Both the position numbers and the translations under genes were made by a program. The notes beneath the pieces were generated by a model. It was not told the origin of the DNA, made no database searches, and was given only the letters and a program-made list of their open reading frames with translations. A stretch of DNA of 64,000 bases, from positions 12,347,501-12,411,500 of the forward strand of contig NC_092193.1 of assembly GCF_043641665.1 (NCBI RefSeq), read 5' to 3'. Positions within the stretch are counted from its first letter, which is position 1, and each line of letters opens with the position of its first letter. Origin of the DNA: Enoplosus armatus (taxonomy: Eukaryota > Chordata > Actinopteri > Centrarchiformes > Enoplosidae). Of the stretch, positions 48,801 to 64,000 are shown piece by piece.

Positions 48801-51800
48801 TCTTACCTTGTGTACCTGGCTGCATCTTACTCTTATGTCAACTGTTTTGGGTTTTTTTTTTGCATATCTTTCAATAAAAATCATACTTTTCTTGAAATGA
48901 GCATTTGCAGCAGTAACACAGGTCAGAAGAGTGTTTGGGGTGGCATTTAAAAAGAACATGCGGCCATACTCAAATGTTTGCCTTCCATTTTGTCCTGGAT
49001 ACTTTTGAACTCACATTAATATTCAAATTAGATCCCTCCTAACATTAAATCCCACCCCAACATCATGTTTTATATGGACATACATCCAGCAAAAGCACAA
49101 AATTCTTGTCTTAAATCCATTTCATGGAACCTGTAAGGCAGTGTCAGGTGAGACTGCAGATAGAAAGAACACAGGCCAAAGCAGAATCAAGCCAGACCGC
49201 ATGCAACTGGCAGTTCACCACATACAGGAGTGTTTTGACTCAGAAAGACATTAAACACACCAACCAGCCAAGCAAAACCACAACACACCCAGTGATACCT
49301 TATGGGCAAAGAGGTACGCAAATGGATATGGAGTAACACTAGATGTTCAACTTTAAAAGTTAAATTTGGGCTTCTGGTGTTTGAGATGTTCACCCTATTC
49401 AAGTGATGATCCTCAATGTTTATGGTTGTGCTTGGTCATTGTTGGTCTTGGACGAAAACCCTTACCATAAGCAGGGTATTCAGCAGGGCTAGTTCCCGGA
49501 TAGAAGCCTGCTGTACCGCTGGTCACAGGATACTGCTGAGTAGGAGGCATATATGGGGCCCGGTACTGCAGAAACAAAATAAAGCGTTAGAAACAACAAC
49601 AATAGATGGAACAATTAAGTTGTGAGAGCTTCAGGTCAATCTCTGCCATCTCAACAGTAACGTACCGTATTGGCCCGAATAAGATGACCCCCTTTTTCCA
49701 ACACCTGTTTTTGAAAGACAAGAAACTCCTACATTTGTGTGGCTTGTACAAATTATGTTTTCAAATGCAGCTAATTCTTCATTGTGTCTGCCAGTCACAT
49801 GCTCACACACTATCCGATCTGGCTCTCGGAAGCAGTCAGAATGATTTTCTTGGCTGCTTGACAGATTATTCGGTCCCCGATACGTTTGGTTGGGAGATGC
49901 TTTCGACTCATTTTCACTTGTCAAAAGTGGTAGAAAAACAAGCTACATGAGCTGTCAGAAACTCCAGTAGGTTGAACTGGGCTTCCTAATTTAAGGGCTA
50001 CTTAAGTCTAAAAGACATCCTACAAACCGACATGAAGGAACTTGCAAGGCTCGCAACATTAAGGCAACAAACAACCCACAATGCAACGCTCTTAATGTAA
50101 GATCACTCTGTAGGAGCAGGTACTCTCTCCATCTGTGTTTGTTAACACGTAAATGTCTTAGTCCTAATTTCAAAAGTATTGTCTTTTATTCGGGCCAGTA
50201 CGGTAATATGATGAGCATATACTCAGTTTTTTTGTGGGCACGTTGGTGGTTACAATAGTAATATGTGTGTCATTTTAACGAATTGATGATTATTAATGTG
50301 TACCAACCTGTCCAGGGGGGATGAAGTAGCCCTGAGGGGAACTAGCGAAAGACAGCTGCTGCTGGGAAATCATCATCATCTGGGAGCTGGGCGGGTAGAC
50401 GTGAGTGGGTCCGACAGGTCGTGGGCCACTACTTGTCTGTACCCTTGGAGCACTGGTGGCCATGGCTGGTCGGTTCTGATAGTAACTCTAGAGAACAGAT
50501 GAGGAAGAACGAAGGAACAAGGATGAAGAGTGTATCACAGCACAAACAAACCCTGTTGCTCTGTGTGTACATTTAGAGTCTTAACTGTGGTAATCCTAAC
50601 CCATGTGTTAGAATGCAGTCGCACTCACAGCAACTGGCAATGTGTACAGCAAGTTCAGTTCTTGGGTTACACGGAGTCTAAATTGTACTGAATGTCATGT
50701 CTCCCTGCTACACTGAGGTTAGCCCAAGTTAAGGGGGGGGGGGGGGACGAAGAGAAAAGCTGTTACCTGTAACGCTCTGTATCCACCCTTCAGCCGCGCA
50801 ACACATGAGCAGAGAGCAAAAGAGGGAGTGAGATTAAGGTGAAAATGAGGACAAGAGACAACGTGGAAGGTTGAGATTACACGGTGTAAGAAGAAAGAGT
50901 ATGAGAGGCAGCAGCAAAATATCCACGGACAGTTAGCTCAAACAACCATTGCTGCACATGCAACTCTGTACAGGTCTGCATAGCTGTAGGATCCCCTGAA
51001 GTCCTTCGGGTCCCAGTTTTGAGTGTTATAGAATAAGTAAGAATAATCTTACGGGCTACAGGCGCATGCGGGCTGTGAATAAATGTAAGAATGCTGCAGG
51101 TACCAAAAATCTACTCACTTTAACCATAATATTAAACAGTTACGCCTTTGATTTGAACTTGACTATAAAAGGATTTTAAAAATAAATGAAGTTTGAATTG
51201 CACAGTGTCACATTGTCAATTATTCCGGGTTTTGCAAGTGCAGAGAAGTATTGGTTGGAAAAAACTGCAGGTATGGGCAGATGCAGGATGAATAAAGGAT
51301 AAATATGGCCTAAGTGAACTCTGCTTTCAAAACATTGTGAACCGGCAACAACTTGTTGTGCCACAACTTCCTATTGAGAAACATGCATTTCTAGAATAAG
51401 ATATAGAACTCAATGTTACTGGACCTCAGGAAAAATAAACTCATCTAATAACCACTACAACGTTTTCATCTACTTCTCCAATACGTGGAGATGAAAGCAT
51501 GCATTAATCTAAGGCGACAGAGGGGATGTATGGAAAAGTGAGGGGTGTTAGTACCTGTTGGTGTAAAGTACGGGGCCCTGCAGCAAACTGGGAGGACAGC
51601 AGAAGAGAGGAAATAAGTCAAGATTGACATTCAAGGAGAAAGATGGCAAATAGGCTATAACACTCACACACAAACACAGATTTAGCCAAAGCCTTATAGC
51701 AGAAGAAGCCGTGTCAGAAATCTTTGTGAAAGAGTAGGAAAGGGAGGGTTCTCATACAAGGCAAAACATATCACATACTTAGACACTGAAAGCTGGAAAA

Positions 51801-52076
51801 AGAAGATACACGCTGTGAACAATACCTGTCTTGGCTGTGGTGCAGAGTTCATTTGTGGAGGTGGAGGGGTAGCAAAAACAAGAGAAGGGGGCTGTCCAGG
51901 GCCGTAGGCAGCCTTGAGAGGAGAGAATGGAGGAAAAATAGATGTTACAAAACTTTCATCTACCAAGACAACTCCAATTCTACAAGGTCAGTTGCACTCA
52001 CCTGTGTCAATCCAGGGGATGGGGCAGGGTTTGGGACAGAAGTGGGTCCCGTTATAGGCTGTGGTGGTTTGTTCAT
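35765..52076 (-). CDS. eif4g1: Eukaryotic translation initiation factor 4 gamma 1
   Basis: The protein is the scaffold of eIF4F, joining the cap-binding eIF4E, eIF4A, eIF3, PABP and Mnk in the cytoplasm. Coding exons (minus): 52076-52002, 51912-51826, 51587-51555, 50487-50308, 49565-49466, 47529-47378, 47136-47044, 46265-46190, 46099-45110, 45022-44934, 44754-44562, 44083-43950, 43767-43648, 43483-43088, 42845-42699, 42576-42343, 42111-42007, 41768-41454, 41254-41137, 41049-40953, 40324-39942, 39828-39707, 39556-39384, 39254-39129, 38547-38466, 38293-38195, 37707-37564, 37396-37315, 37127-36987, 35946-35765. Phases agree: 1755 residues without the two optional exons. Seen in order: PABP-binding [16 protein letters not shown] (about 204), a Pro/Ala- then Glu-rich tract, the eIF4E site YDREFLL (703-709), MIF4G (about 840-1068), an Arg/Asp/Gly-rich linker, MA3 (about 1388-1500) and the C-terminal W2 domain ending in [13 protein letters not shown]. 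Synteny with fam131a and clcn2 separates it from eif4g3. Confidence 0.97.
35947..36986. other. eif4g1: Last intron of eif4g1
   Basis: It contains the (TA)n array and a G13 run near 36388-36400. No exon is seen. Confidence 0.5.
36837..36882. repeat. (TA)23 microsatellite
   Basis: A perfect TA run in the last eif4g1 intron, about 100 bases past the donor of the penultimate exon. Confidence 0.97.
39963..40095 (-). repeat. eif4g1: In-frame 15-bp minisatellite coding (SRDRG)8 in eif4g1
   Basis: Eight near-identical 15-bp units (plus strand cggcttcccctgtct) code SRDRG repeats in the exon 40324-39942. Outer units have tgtcc, inner units tgtct, suggesting expansion from the middle. Human eIF4G1 has only a short EDRDRGRD here. 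Confidence 0.93.
42215..42295 (-). ncRNA. SNORD66: C/D-box snoRNA, SNORD66-like, in an eif4g1 intron
   Basis: This lies on the host strand between the exons 42576-42343 and 42111-42007. On the minus strand it shows, in order, a 5' stem GTCTCC, box C GTGATGA (42288-42282), a guide CGTGTCTGGGCC, box D' CTGA (42251-42248), box C' TGATGGG (42240-42234), box D CTGA (42224-42221) and a 3' stem GGAGAC pairing perfectly with the 5' stem. The guide is complementary to the 18S rRNA segment GGCCCGGACACG with one G-U pair; the fifth base before D' faces a C, the position assigned to SNORD66 (18S C1272 in human). Human SNORD66 also sits in an EIF4G1 intron. The guide end is about 100 bases from the next exon, a normal distance. 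It is expected to be released from the spliced intron and act in the nucleolus. Confidence 0.85.
42977..43044 (-). pseudogene. Degenerate second SNORD66-like copy in another eif4g1 intron
   Basis: It lies between the exons 43483-43088 and 42845-42699. On the minus strand it shares TTTGTGCCACATGTCTG (one mismatch) and TGATGGTATTGAGGA (one mismatch) with the snoRNA at 42215-42295. Box C is ATGATGA and a D'-like CTGA is kept. Box D has become GTGA, the terminal stem is lost, and the rRNA guide is replaced by other bases. It looks like a decayed duplicate; a changed guide cannot be excluded. Confidence 0.55.
44084..44561. other. eif4g1: eif4g1 intron 11
   Basis: AT-rich intron with an (AT)n run at 44285-44310. 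Nothing else is recognised. Confidence 0.5.
44751..44757 (-). other. eif4g1: NAGNAG tandem acceptor at the 44754 exon of eif4g1
   Basis: The acceptor reads gcag|CAG|GAG, so one Gln codon may be present or absent. Both keep the frame. Confidence 0.6.
46188..46189 (-). other. eif4g1: GC-AG intron donor in eif4g1
   Basis: The exon 46265-46190 is followed by GCAAGT, the usual sequence of GC-type donors (AG|GCAAGT). The nearest GT (GTACAT, four bases on) would shift the frame and create a TGA right after the junction with the exon at 46099. The GC donor keeps TRR-DENMEPP in frame. Confidence 0.8.
46266..47043. other. eif4g1: eif4g1 intron 7
   Basis: AT-rich intron. No exon or repeat is recognised. 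Confidence 0.5.
47526..47533 (-). other. eif4g1: NAGNAG tandem acceptor at the 47529 exon of eif4g1
   Basis: The acceptor reads acag|CAG|GAG. The upstream AG gives PAY-A-GAYY; the downstream AG removes one codon (PAY-GAYY). Both keep the frame. Confidence 0.6.
47530..49465. other. eif4g1: eif4g1 intron 5 outside the cassette exon
   Basis: AT-rich intron sequence on both sides of 48527-48637. No other exon is supported. Confidence 0.5.
48527..48637 (-). CDS. eif4g1: Predicted 111-nt cassette exon of eif4g1 (37 codons, Arg/Gly-rich)
   Basis: It lies between the exons at 49565-49466 and 47529-47378. The acceptor follows a long pyrimidine tract and ends ggttcag; the donor is CCTG|GTGAGT. It enters and leaves in phase 1, so it can be skipped or included. 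The in-frame peptide starts [18 protein letters not shown] and ends [11 protein letters not shown], joining smoothly to AGAYYPAQ. Human eIF4G1 as I know it lacks this segment. There is no stop in this frame. Confidence 0.65.
49663..50205. mobile_element. 543-bp MITE-like element with terminal inverted repeats
   Basis: The left end is taccgtattggcccgaataa; the right end, reverse-complemented, is taccgtactggcccgaataa, so 19 of 20 bases match. If the outer TA is a target duplication, the terminal repeat starts CCGTA. No transposase frame is present. It lies in eif4g1 intron 4. Confidence 0.8.
50488..51554. other. eif4g1: eif4g1 intron 3 (holds the microexon)
   Basis: Apart from the 21-nt microexon candidate it shows a G14 run at about 50731-50744 and no other feature. 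Confidence 0.5.
50767..50787 (-). CDS. eif4g1: Predicted 21-nt eif4g1 microexon (GGYRALQ)
   Basis: Between the exons at 51587-51555 and 50487-50308, both in phase 0, sits a 21-nt open segment flanked by gctgaag on the acceptor side and CAG|GTAACA on the donor side. Inclusion adds seven residues without a frame change. The upstream pyrimidine tract carries three TGC motifs (about 50793-50817), as expected for SRRM4-dependent neuronal microexons. Such microexons are described in mammalian eIF4G1 and eIF4G3; identity with those is inferred from position and length. Confidence 0.55.
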
Positions 52077-52077
52077 T

Positions 52078-52101
52078 TCACGTTCTTTTATGGTTCTGCA
52101 T
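52078..52101 (-). promoter_or_regulatory. eif4g1: Upstream ORF in the eif4g1 leader
   Basis: A 7-codon uORF (MQNHKRT, then TGA) ends one base before the eif4g1 start codon at 52076. It lies in the same exon (52128-52002). The main ATG has G at -3, a fair context. It could tune initiation by termination-reinitiation. Confidence 0.7.
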
Positions 52102-52128
52102 TAGGGTGGCGTTGTGTTGCCAGCCTTT

Positions 52129-54018
52129 CTGAGAAAGAGAGGAGCAAGAAATACAAAAAATTAAGGGTTAGCCAAGTGTTAAATCAAGGGCACTGAGATG
52201 AAATTGCCTTCAGTTCAAATTCGGTCTCCATTGAACATGATAATTGCAGCCATAGGTTAGATATCAGAAAACACTGTAAAACAACACTTTAGTGAGGAAA
52301 CATCTAACCAAGCAGTGAGGGTGTGGCCAGTGGTTTCGCCTATGATAACATCATCACCTCCCACAATGTTCTTCACTTGCATATTGCATGGCTCATGCAT
52401 GTAGTCTTATAACAATTAGTGTTAATATCTTCTGTGAATTCCTTGGTCAAGTCAGATGACGAATTTACTCATGTGTTTTAACCTCCACCCAAAACTGTCT
52501 ATAGTTTCGGTAGAAAAAGATCATGGTAGCTATTCAATCAATTAAAACTTCAGGTCTTTGACTGTAAAAAAATTCATTCCTAAATGACCATGACTTGGCC
52601 AGACAGGAAAAATCAAATAGGGGACAAACACTAATGGGGATTACTTATAATGGTTTGGAAACTTACTTCCAGCTTATATGTGACTGCCACCAAATCACTT
52701 GGCCTGGTCCGGTTTTGAGTGAATTTAAGAAAATGGATACCTCAGGTCAAAGTTCATTTACTGTGTTAACAGTGGCTTCAATGCCCCCTGGTTGTGCTAG
52801 CTAAATGTGCAAATAATCCACTCAAATCACGTTAAGTCAATATCCATTCGAAAACTGACTGCACTTTTCTCATCAAGATAAATGATTGTTGTATATAGGT
52901 TGGAATAGCCAAGACATGCTGGAATTAATAAAATCTGATCAATACTAACGTTACTAGCAGACGTGTCATGCACCATCCACCTGCTGACACAGGAACTATC
53001 GTTAGCTGTTAGCTAGTGCCATGCTTCTTTTAGACAGGACATCAATGTACAAAGCTAACATATGGTTCTTCCAGCAGAGACGGCTAACAGTCTTATGGAC
53101 CGTCATTAAATACAACAAGTAGTCTAAGAAATGCTTCTCTTTGTGTCTTAGCTAAATTATAGAATGAAAGGCATTTTACTGGCCCGCTAGCGAGGCAACA
53201 TTCCCGGCCGAAGCAGGTTAAATCGTTAGCCAACAGCCGGCTAACGATACGTGTCCCACTATCATAGACATTTTGCTTAGTTACGCTACGTGGCTGAATC
53301 CACATTTAACCTCAACTTACACAGAGCTCTGTCTGATAGTTTTAATGCCCCTATGGACAATATGTTTACTAACCAGACCAGTTAATGAGCCGGTCCTAGC
53401 AATGATGTTGAAACAGTTGACACCGATTAGGTTACAGTTAAGCTATTGTTGGTTAATGTTAGCGGTTTAGCCCAGCCCTGTCCTACGAGGAGTATTTAAT
53501 TACAGGCCCAGCAAGCTCCGCGAGCAAATGAAACCTTCAACATGACATTTAACATGGGCCAATATTATTCTAACGACAGGATCAGATTTTAAGTCAAATT
53601 GTCACCGTCAAGACGTTAGCTCTAAAACATAGTGAACACCGTTTTTAAATCATGAAACAGCAAGGGTTAGGGCTAACTTACGGTGATAACGGTTACCAAA
53701 TGAAGATTAGCCACGAGAGCGAGGAACCCTGGCTGTCATTTCAGCTAACGTTACTTTAACTTTAGCTACGCAGCTCTAATGAATGCACCACGATTAATTA
53801 ACCACATTTAACTACCGTTAAAACATTTAGATTACTTTGTTTATATTCGTTTTCGTATTCTGGGCATGATTAGCTGGCTAGCTATCCTAGTGTGTGGACT
53901 GACAGCCGGCAGGGCCTGTTCAACCAGCTAACATTAGCTAGCCTGTGTGCCTTTGACAAATATGAAGCCAAGCTCGGGTGTACTCTAAGCTAGCACCGTC
54001 AGTTGGATTTATTCTTAC
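52129..54018. other. eif4g1: eif4g1 intron 1
   Basis: About 1.9 kb without a coding exon. It contains many GCTAAC/GTTAGC words and is flanked by good splice signals. Confidence 0.5.
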
Positions 54019-54200
54019 CAGGAATCAATTGTGAATATGTTGTAAGATGGGAACTCGGGGAATCAGCCTCTGATCAGTCTTCTGTTAATGAAAGTAGTGG
54101 TGTTGTAGTTTCCTTGTCCTTTACTCCAAAAGAAAAGTGATGCCCTTGTTGGCTATTGACTTAGCGAGCTAGTTAGCTGACCGGCAGATGGGGTGAGTGC
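54019..54200 (-). other. eif4g1: Probable non-coding first exon of eif4g1
   Basis: On the minus strand a good donor (CTG|GTAAGAA, exon edge 54019) faces the strong acceptor at 52129. The stretch contains no ATG on this strand, which suits a 5' leader. The transcription start is not pinned; no TATA box is obvious, and an ETS-like CTTCCGG lies near 54467. Confidence 0.5.
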
Positions 54201-55912
54201 TACTACTGTCACTTCGGTTTAAATCCCCGGGCGTGCAAAAGTGACAGTGCTCAAAATCAAATAATATAGTACTTCGGGAGTACTATTGACAACTCCGATG
54301 GCCCCGAAAAAAGCCTCTGGACCGGAGGTCCATGATCAAGGCGTCGATGGTGACGGATTGCCGGTTAGGTATGTACACAACTGTCGCATCAGGAGGCTCA
54401 GAGCGAGGCCATAATGCGATGTTTCTGGTCTATGGAGCCGGTGCGCCTCCAAGTCGCATGGGTAACTTCCGGGAAAATTAAAATGTGATGCCGTTTCCTT
54501 GGTCATGTGATACAGGAGTTTAGATCGATTCATCAACCCTTTCCGCACAATAATCTGATAATCATGATTAGATAATCAGGATATTATCTGAAGCAAACAC
54601 AATATAGCCTATTCATGTCATGAACACAGTTGTATACTATCATAAGTCCTCAGTGGTCAGAGAAAAATGGAAGTTTGAAGATCTACATTTCCATGACAAC
54701 TGGGCAAACTGCATCTGCTGAGGAAGAAAATCTTCAGAACTGCTACTTTGTAGGGAGATTGTACTGAAAAAAAGTTCCTGTTTGAAGAGTGCTAAAGTCG
54801 GTCCTTTATTAAATTATCAAGTATGATCAAGCCAATGAAGAGGTCCATGTTGTACTCTGCTTTTACCTAAGGAAAGCTCATTTTTCTATTAACCATTTTT
54901 CATGGTAAATAGAATAGAAAAATTAGAGTTTCAATTATTATATTATAAACCAATCTGACAGTTATGATATTTTCTATTTTGAATTTGTTTGAGCTCAAAG
55001 TTACAGTACATATTCAAATGACTTGTTGTTCCAACAAACAATTGATCACTTCAAGTGGGCTAACCCTGACTTTAACCTAGGGCTTGCTGGCTCTGCCAGT
55101 CCAGAGTTTGCCGGGTTATCCCCTCAAAACACGGGGCTAAAAGGTGCCAGTGTGAAACCCAGGGATATCCTTAGAATATGCAGTATGAAAAGCCTTACAA
55201 GGGATCAATCACTTTTGCCCTCAGAGCGGGTTTGTTTGGCCATGCCAACAGCTTCAGTCAATGAGAATGTGTTTGTCTATTGCCTAATTTTAGACATTGC
55301 AAATAAATGATCTAGATTGGGTCCATACTGTGAAAACTCTCGCAATGATGAAGCATTTTCTGTCTGTTAATGGCTAGATGTCTATTGCAGACATTTGGAT
55401 TGGGTGGAGGTTTTATGGAGGCTTTTCAGTACCCAAAAGAACACAGTGTCTCCTGGAAAGGTTCCATCATATGGAAAACTGGAAAAATTCTCTTGTTTGA
55501 AGGAAGTTTGTGGAATAAATTCTCAGCTTGTAAAATTGTGACTATTAACTGATTATTATTTTTAATGATTACTTAGAAATTTTGGAATGCATCTCTTATC
55601 ATAATGATTTACCTCTTCCAGGTCCTGTTATTGAACAACACACTGCAACAAGTCTGTCTGCCTAATACATAATGTTTATCAAGTCCATGTAGTTTTTGTA
55701 AAAGTCCTTTTAGATTCCAGAGTTTTACAACAAGGTTTTAAGTTACATTACAGCCAATAAGGCAGGGTGTTTGTTCTAGACTGTTTTTGCCCCCTGAAGT
55801 AAATTTGATAATATTGTCCCTGTATGTATTTAAGTGGTATTTAAGATGAATGCCTAAACATGACACAATTATAAAAACAAACCTCGTCACCTCAAAAGAG
55901 CATTAAAAAGGC
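54201..55912. other. Intergenic stretch between tf and eif4g1
   Basis: It holds the presumed eif4g1 promoter at its left end (CpG-bearing, ETS-like CTTCCGG near 54467). I see no gene in the rest. Confidence 0.45.
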
Positions 55913-55918
55913 TTTATT
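55913..55918 (-). terminator. tf: Poly(A) signal of transferrin
   Basis: AATAAA on the minus strand about 290 bases after the tf stop (56208). Confidence 0.7.
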
Positions 55919-56207
55919 TGAGAAAAGTCAGGCACGTGTTAACAAAACATAGTTGATCCAATAACACAGGTAATGTTTCAACAGCATGAAAATAGCTACA
56001 TGTGGACATGATTGGTCACAGAATAGTTGATTTGTAGGTTGTAGTAATGAAATGTATCTGTTTGTTGGTTGTACTTCTACAGGTCTTAGGTCTACAACAA
56101 GATCAAGAAAAGAGACAATACAATTTTTGGATAGAGTGCGGGAAGTGTGAGTAAGGTACTCGAATCACTGAGGGTCGAATGAGGCGCCATCTGGTCCATG
56201 GTCGCCT

Positions 56208-63162
<6,955 letters not shown>

Positions 63163-63212
63163 GCTGGACGGCGGGGTCTCCAGGTCAGCAGAGCAGAGAG
63201 AGGCAGCTCGGG

Positions 63213-63220
63213 CTTTTATA
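63213..63220 (-). promoter_or_regulatory. tf: TATA box of transferrin
   Basis: TATAAAAG on the minus strand, about 51 bases upstream of the start codon, placing transcription start near 63185. Confidence 0.8.
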
Positions 63221-63260
63221 GCAAACCTCTGACTGCCACAGTTTGCTCAGGTTTCCTAAT

Positions 63261-63280
63261 GCGCGCGCGCGCGTGTGTAC
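63261..63280. repeat. Alternating purine-pyrimidine (GC)n/(GT)n tract upstream of tf
   Basis: Twenty bases strictly alternate purine and pyrimidine, mostly GC, about 75-95 bases upstream of the presumed tf start. Such DNA readily takes the Z form. Confidence 0.85.
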
Positions 63281-64000
63281 TTTTGTGTGCTGGTACACGG
63301 GGTGGCAGAGAAACAGAGGGATATCCAACATTTCCACATAATGGAAATTCACACAAACTATTCAAGCATTGTTTGCACCTTCTGACATTACTCAGAAGAG
63401 CAGAACATTCAGGATCTCTAAATATGTTCTGATTGTATATGTATTTATGGTGTGTTCATGTGATCGGTTCCTGTCAGTGTATATATTATTATATTTTATA
63501 TTATTGTATCATCATTACTATTTCAGCATTTTACTCTTGTAGTTGGTCAAGGTGGAGCTAATCTTAAGTGCTTTATATACAGTAAAAGGTGAAATAAAAA
63601 AAAACAGTAACTACAACTGTTAGACGAATGAAGTGCAGTAAAAAGTACAATATTTCCCTTAATACTACTTGAGTAAAAGCACTTAGTTACATTCCACCAC
63701 TGGCATTTACAAACATTTTTCTCTTTTGCAAATGCTGTCTGCTCTTCTTCTGCTGCTTCATCCTAAAATGACACTATTTGACAACGAGTCCTACTCCTAT
63801 ATTTCTATATGTGACCTGAAAAAATGCAGTTTTGGGGAGACTACTGCTTTAAGAAGTATTGCAAAACCTGAAGATATACACAATATATTTGTAAGTAAAT
63901 ATCCAGCCACTTCAGGCAGAAAGGCGAATGGCCCTGTCGCATTATTTATTATGACAGTCAGAAGAAAAAGGCCAAAGCTTGTGAACAATTGCATTTATGA
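63281..64000. other. Sequence upstream of transferrin to the window end
   Basis: No gene is seen. A repeat piece at about 63590-63700 (acttgagtaaaagcacttagtta) matches that near 22.55 kb in the same orientation. Confidence 0.5.

Noticed and set aside
48803..48828. Mini-exon candidate starting ATGCAGCCAGG before GTAAGAG on the minus strand of eif4g1
   Set aside because: The possible lengths (19 or 13 nt) leave phase 2, which does not join any neighbouring exon in frame, and the acceptor lacks a pyrimidine tract.
49631..49950. Open frames of about 100 codons within the element at 49663-50205
   Set aside because: They show no transposase motif and are consistent with chance frames in a short non-autonomous element.

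Overview
The window is nuclear DNA of a vertebrate, and the gene content points to a ray-finned (teleost, probably percomorph) fish. The genes are split into many short GT-AG exons. Introns are AT-rich and full of dinucleotide microsatellites and long-inverted-repeat elements of a kind common in teleosts, and one gene is a trefoil plus ZP-domain egg-coat (choriogenin-type) protein. Five protein-coding genes can be rebuilt exon by exon; every internal junction was checked for reading phase by hand. No bacterial, viral or CRISPR-like feature was seen.

Layout, left to right. (1) 1-1759, minus: a ZP-domain egg-coat gene whose 3' end runs off the window, with a TATA box near 1824. (2) 2251-24619, plus: clcn2, the ClC-2 voltage-gated chloride channel, 23 visible coding exons; exon 1 is not recognisable in the window, so the ZP gene may lie inside clcn2 intron 1 on the other strand. 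(3) 27842-30748, minus: fam131a, tail-to-tail with clcn2. (4) 35765-52076, minus: eif4g1, the translation-initiation scaffold, 30 constitutive coding exons plus two predicted optional ones, a non-coding first exon near 54.0-54.2 kb, and an intronic C/D-box snoRNA (SNORD66-like). (5) 56208-63162, minus: serotransferrin (tf), 17 exons, with a TATA box at 63213-63220.

The block eif4g1 - fam131a - clcn2 has the same order and relative orientation as in human 3q27, which supports the assignments; a neighbouring transferrin gene and ZP gene are not part of that human block. The genes do not form one pathway: they cover egg-coat structure, chloride conductance, an uncharacterised FAM131 protein, cap-dependent translation and plasma iron transport.

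I found no wholly new system. The most interesting points are in eif4g1: a SNORD66 snoRNA with a decayed second copy in another intron, a predicted 37-codon Arg/Gly-rich cassette exon, a 21-nt microexon with upstream UGC motifs, a GC-AG intron, two NAGNAG acceptors, a uORF ending one base before the start codon, and an in-frame 15-bp minisatellite. Others are a roughly 115-residue repetitive tail on ClC-2 and a Lys in place of the anion-binding Arg in the transferrin N-lobe.
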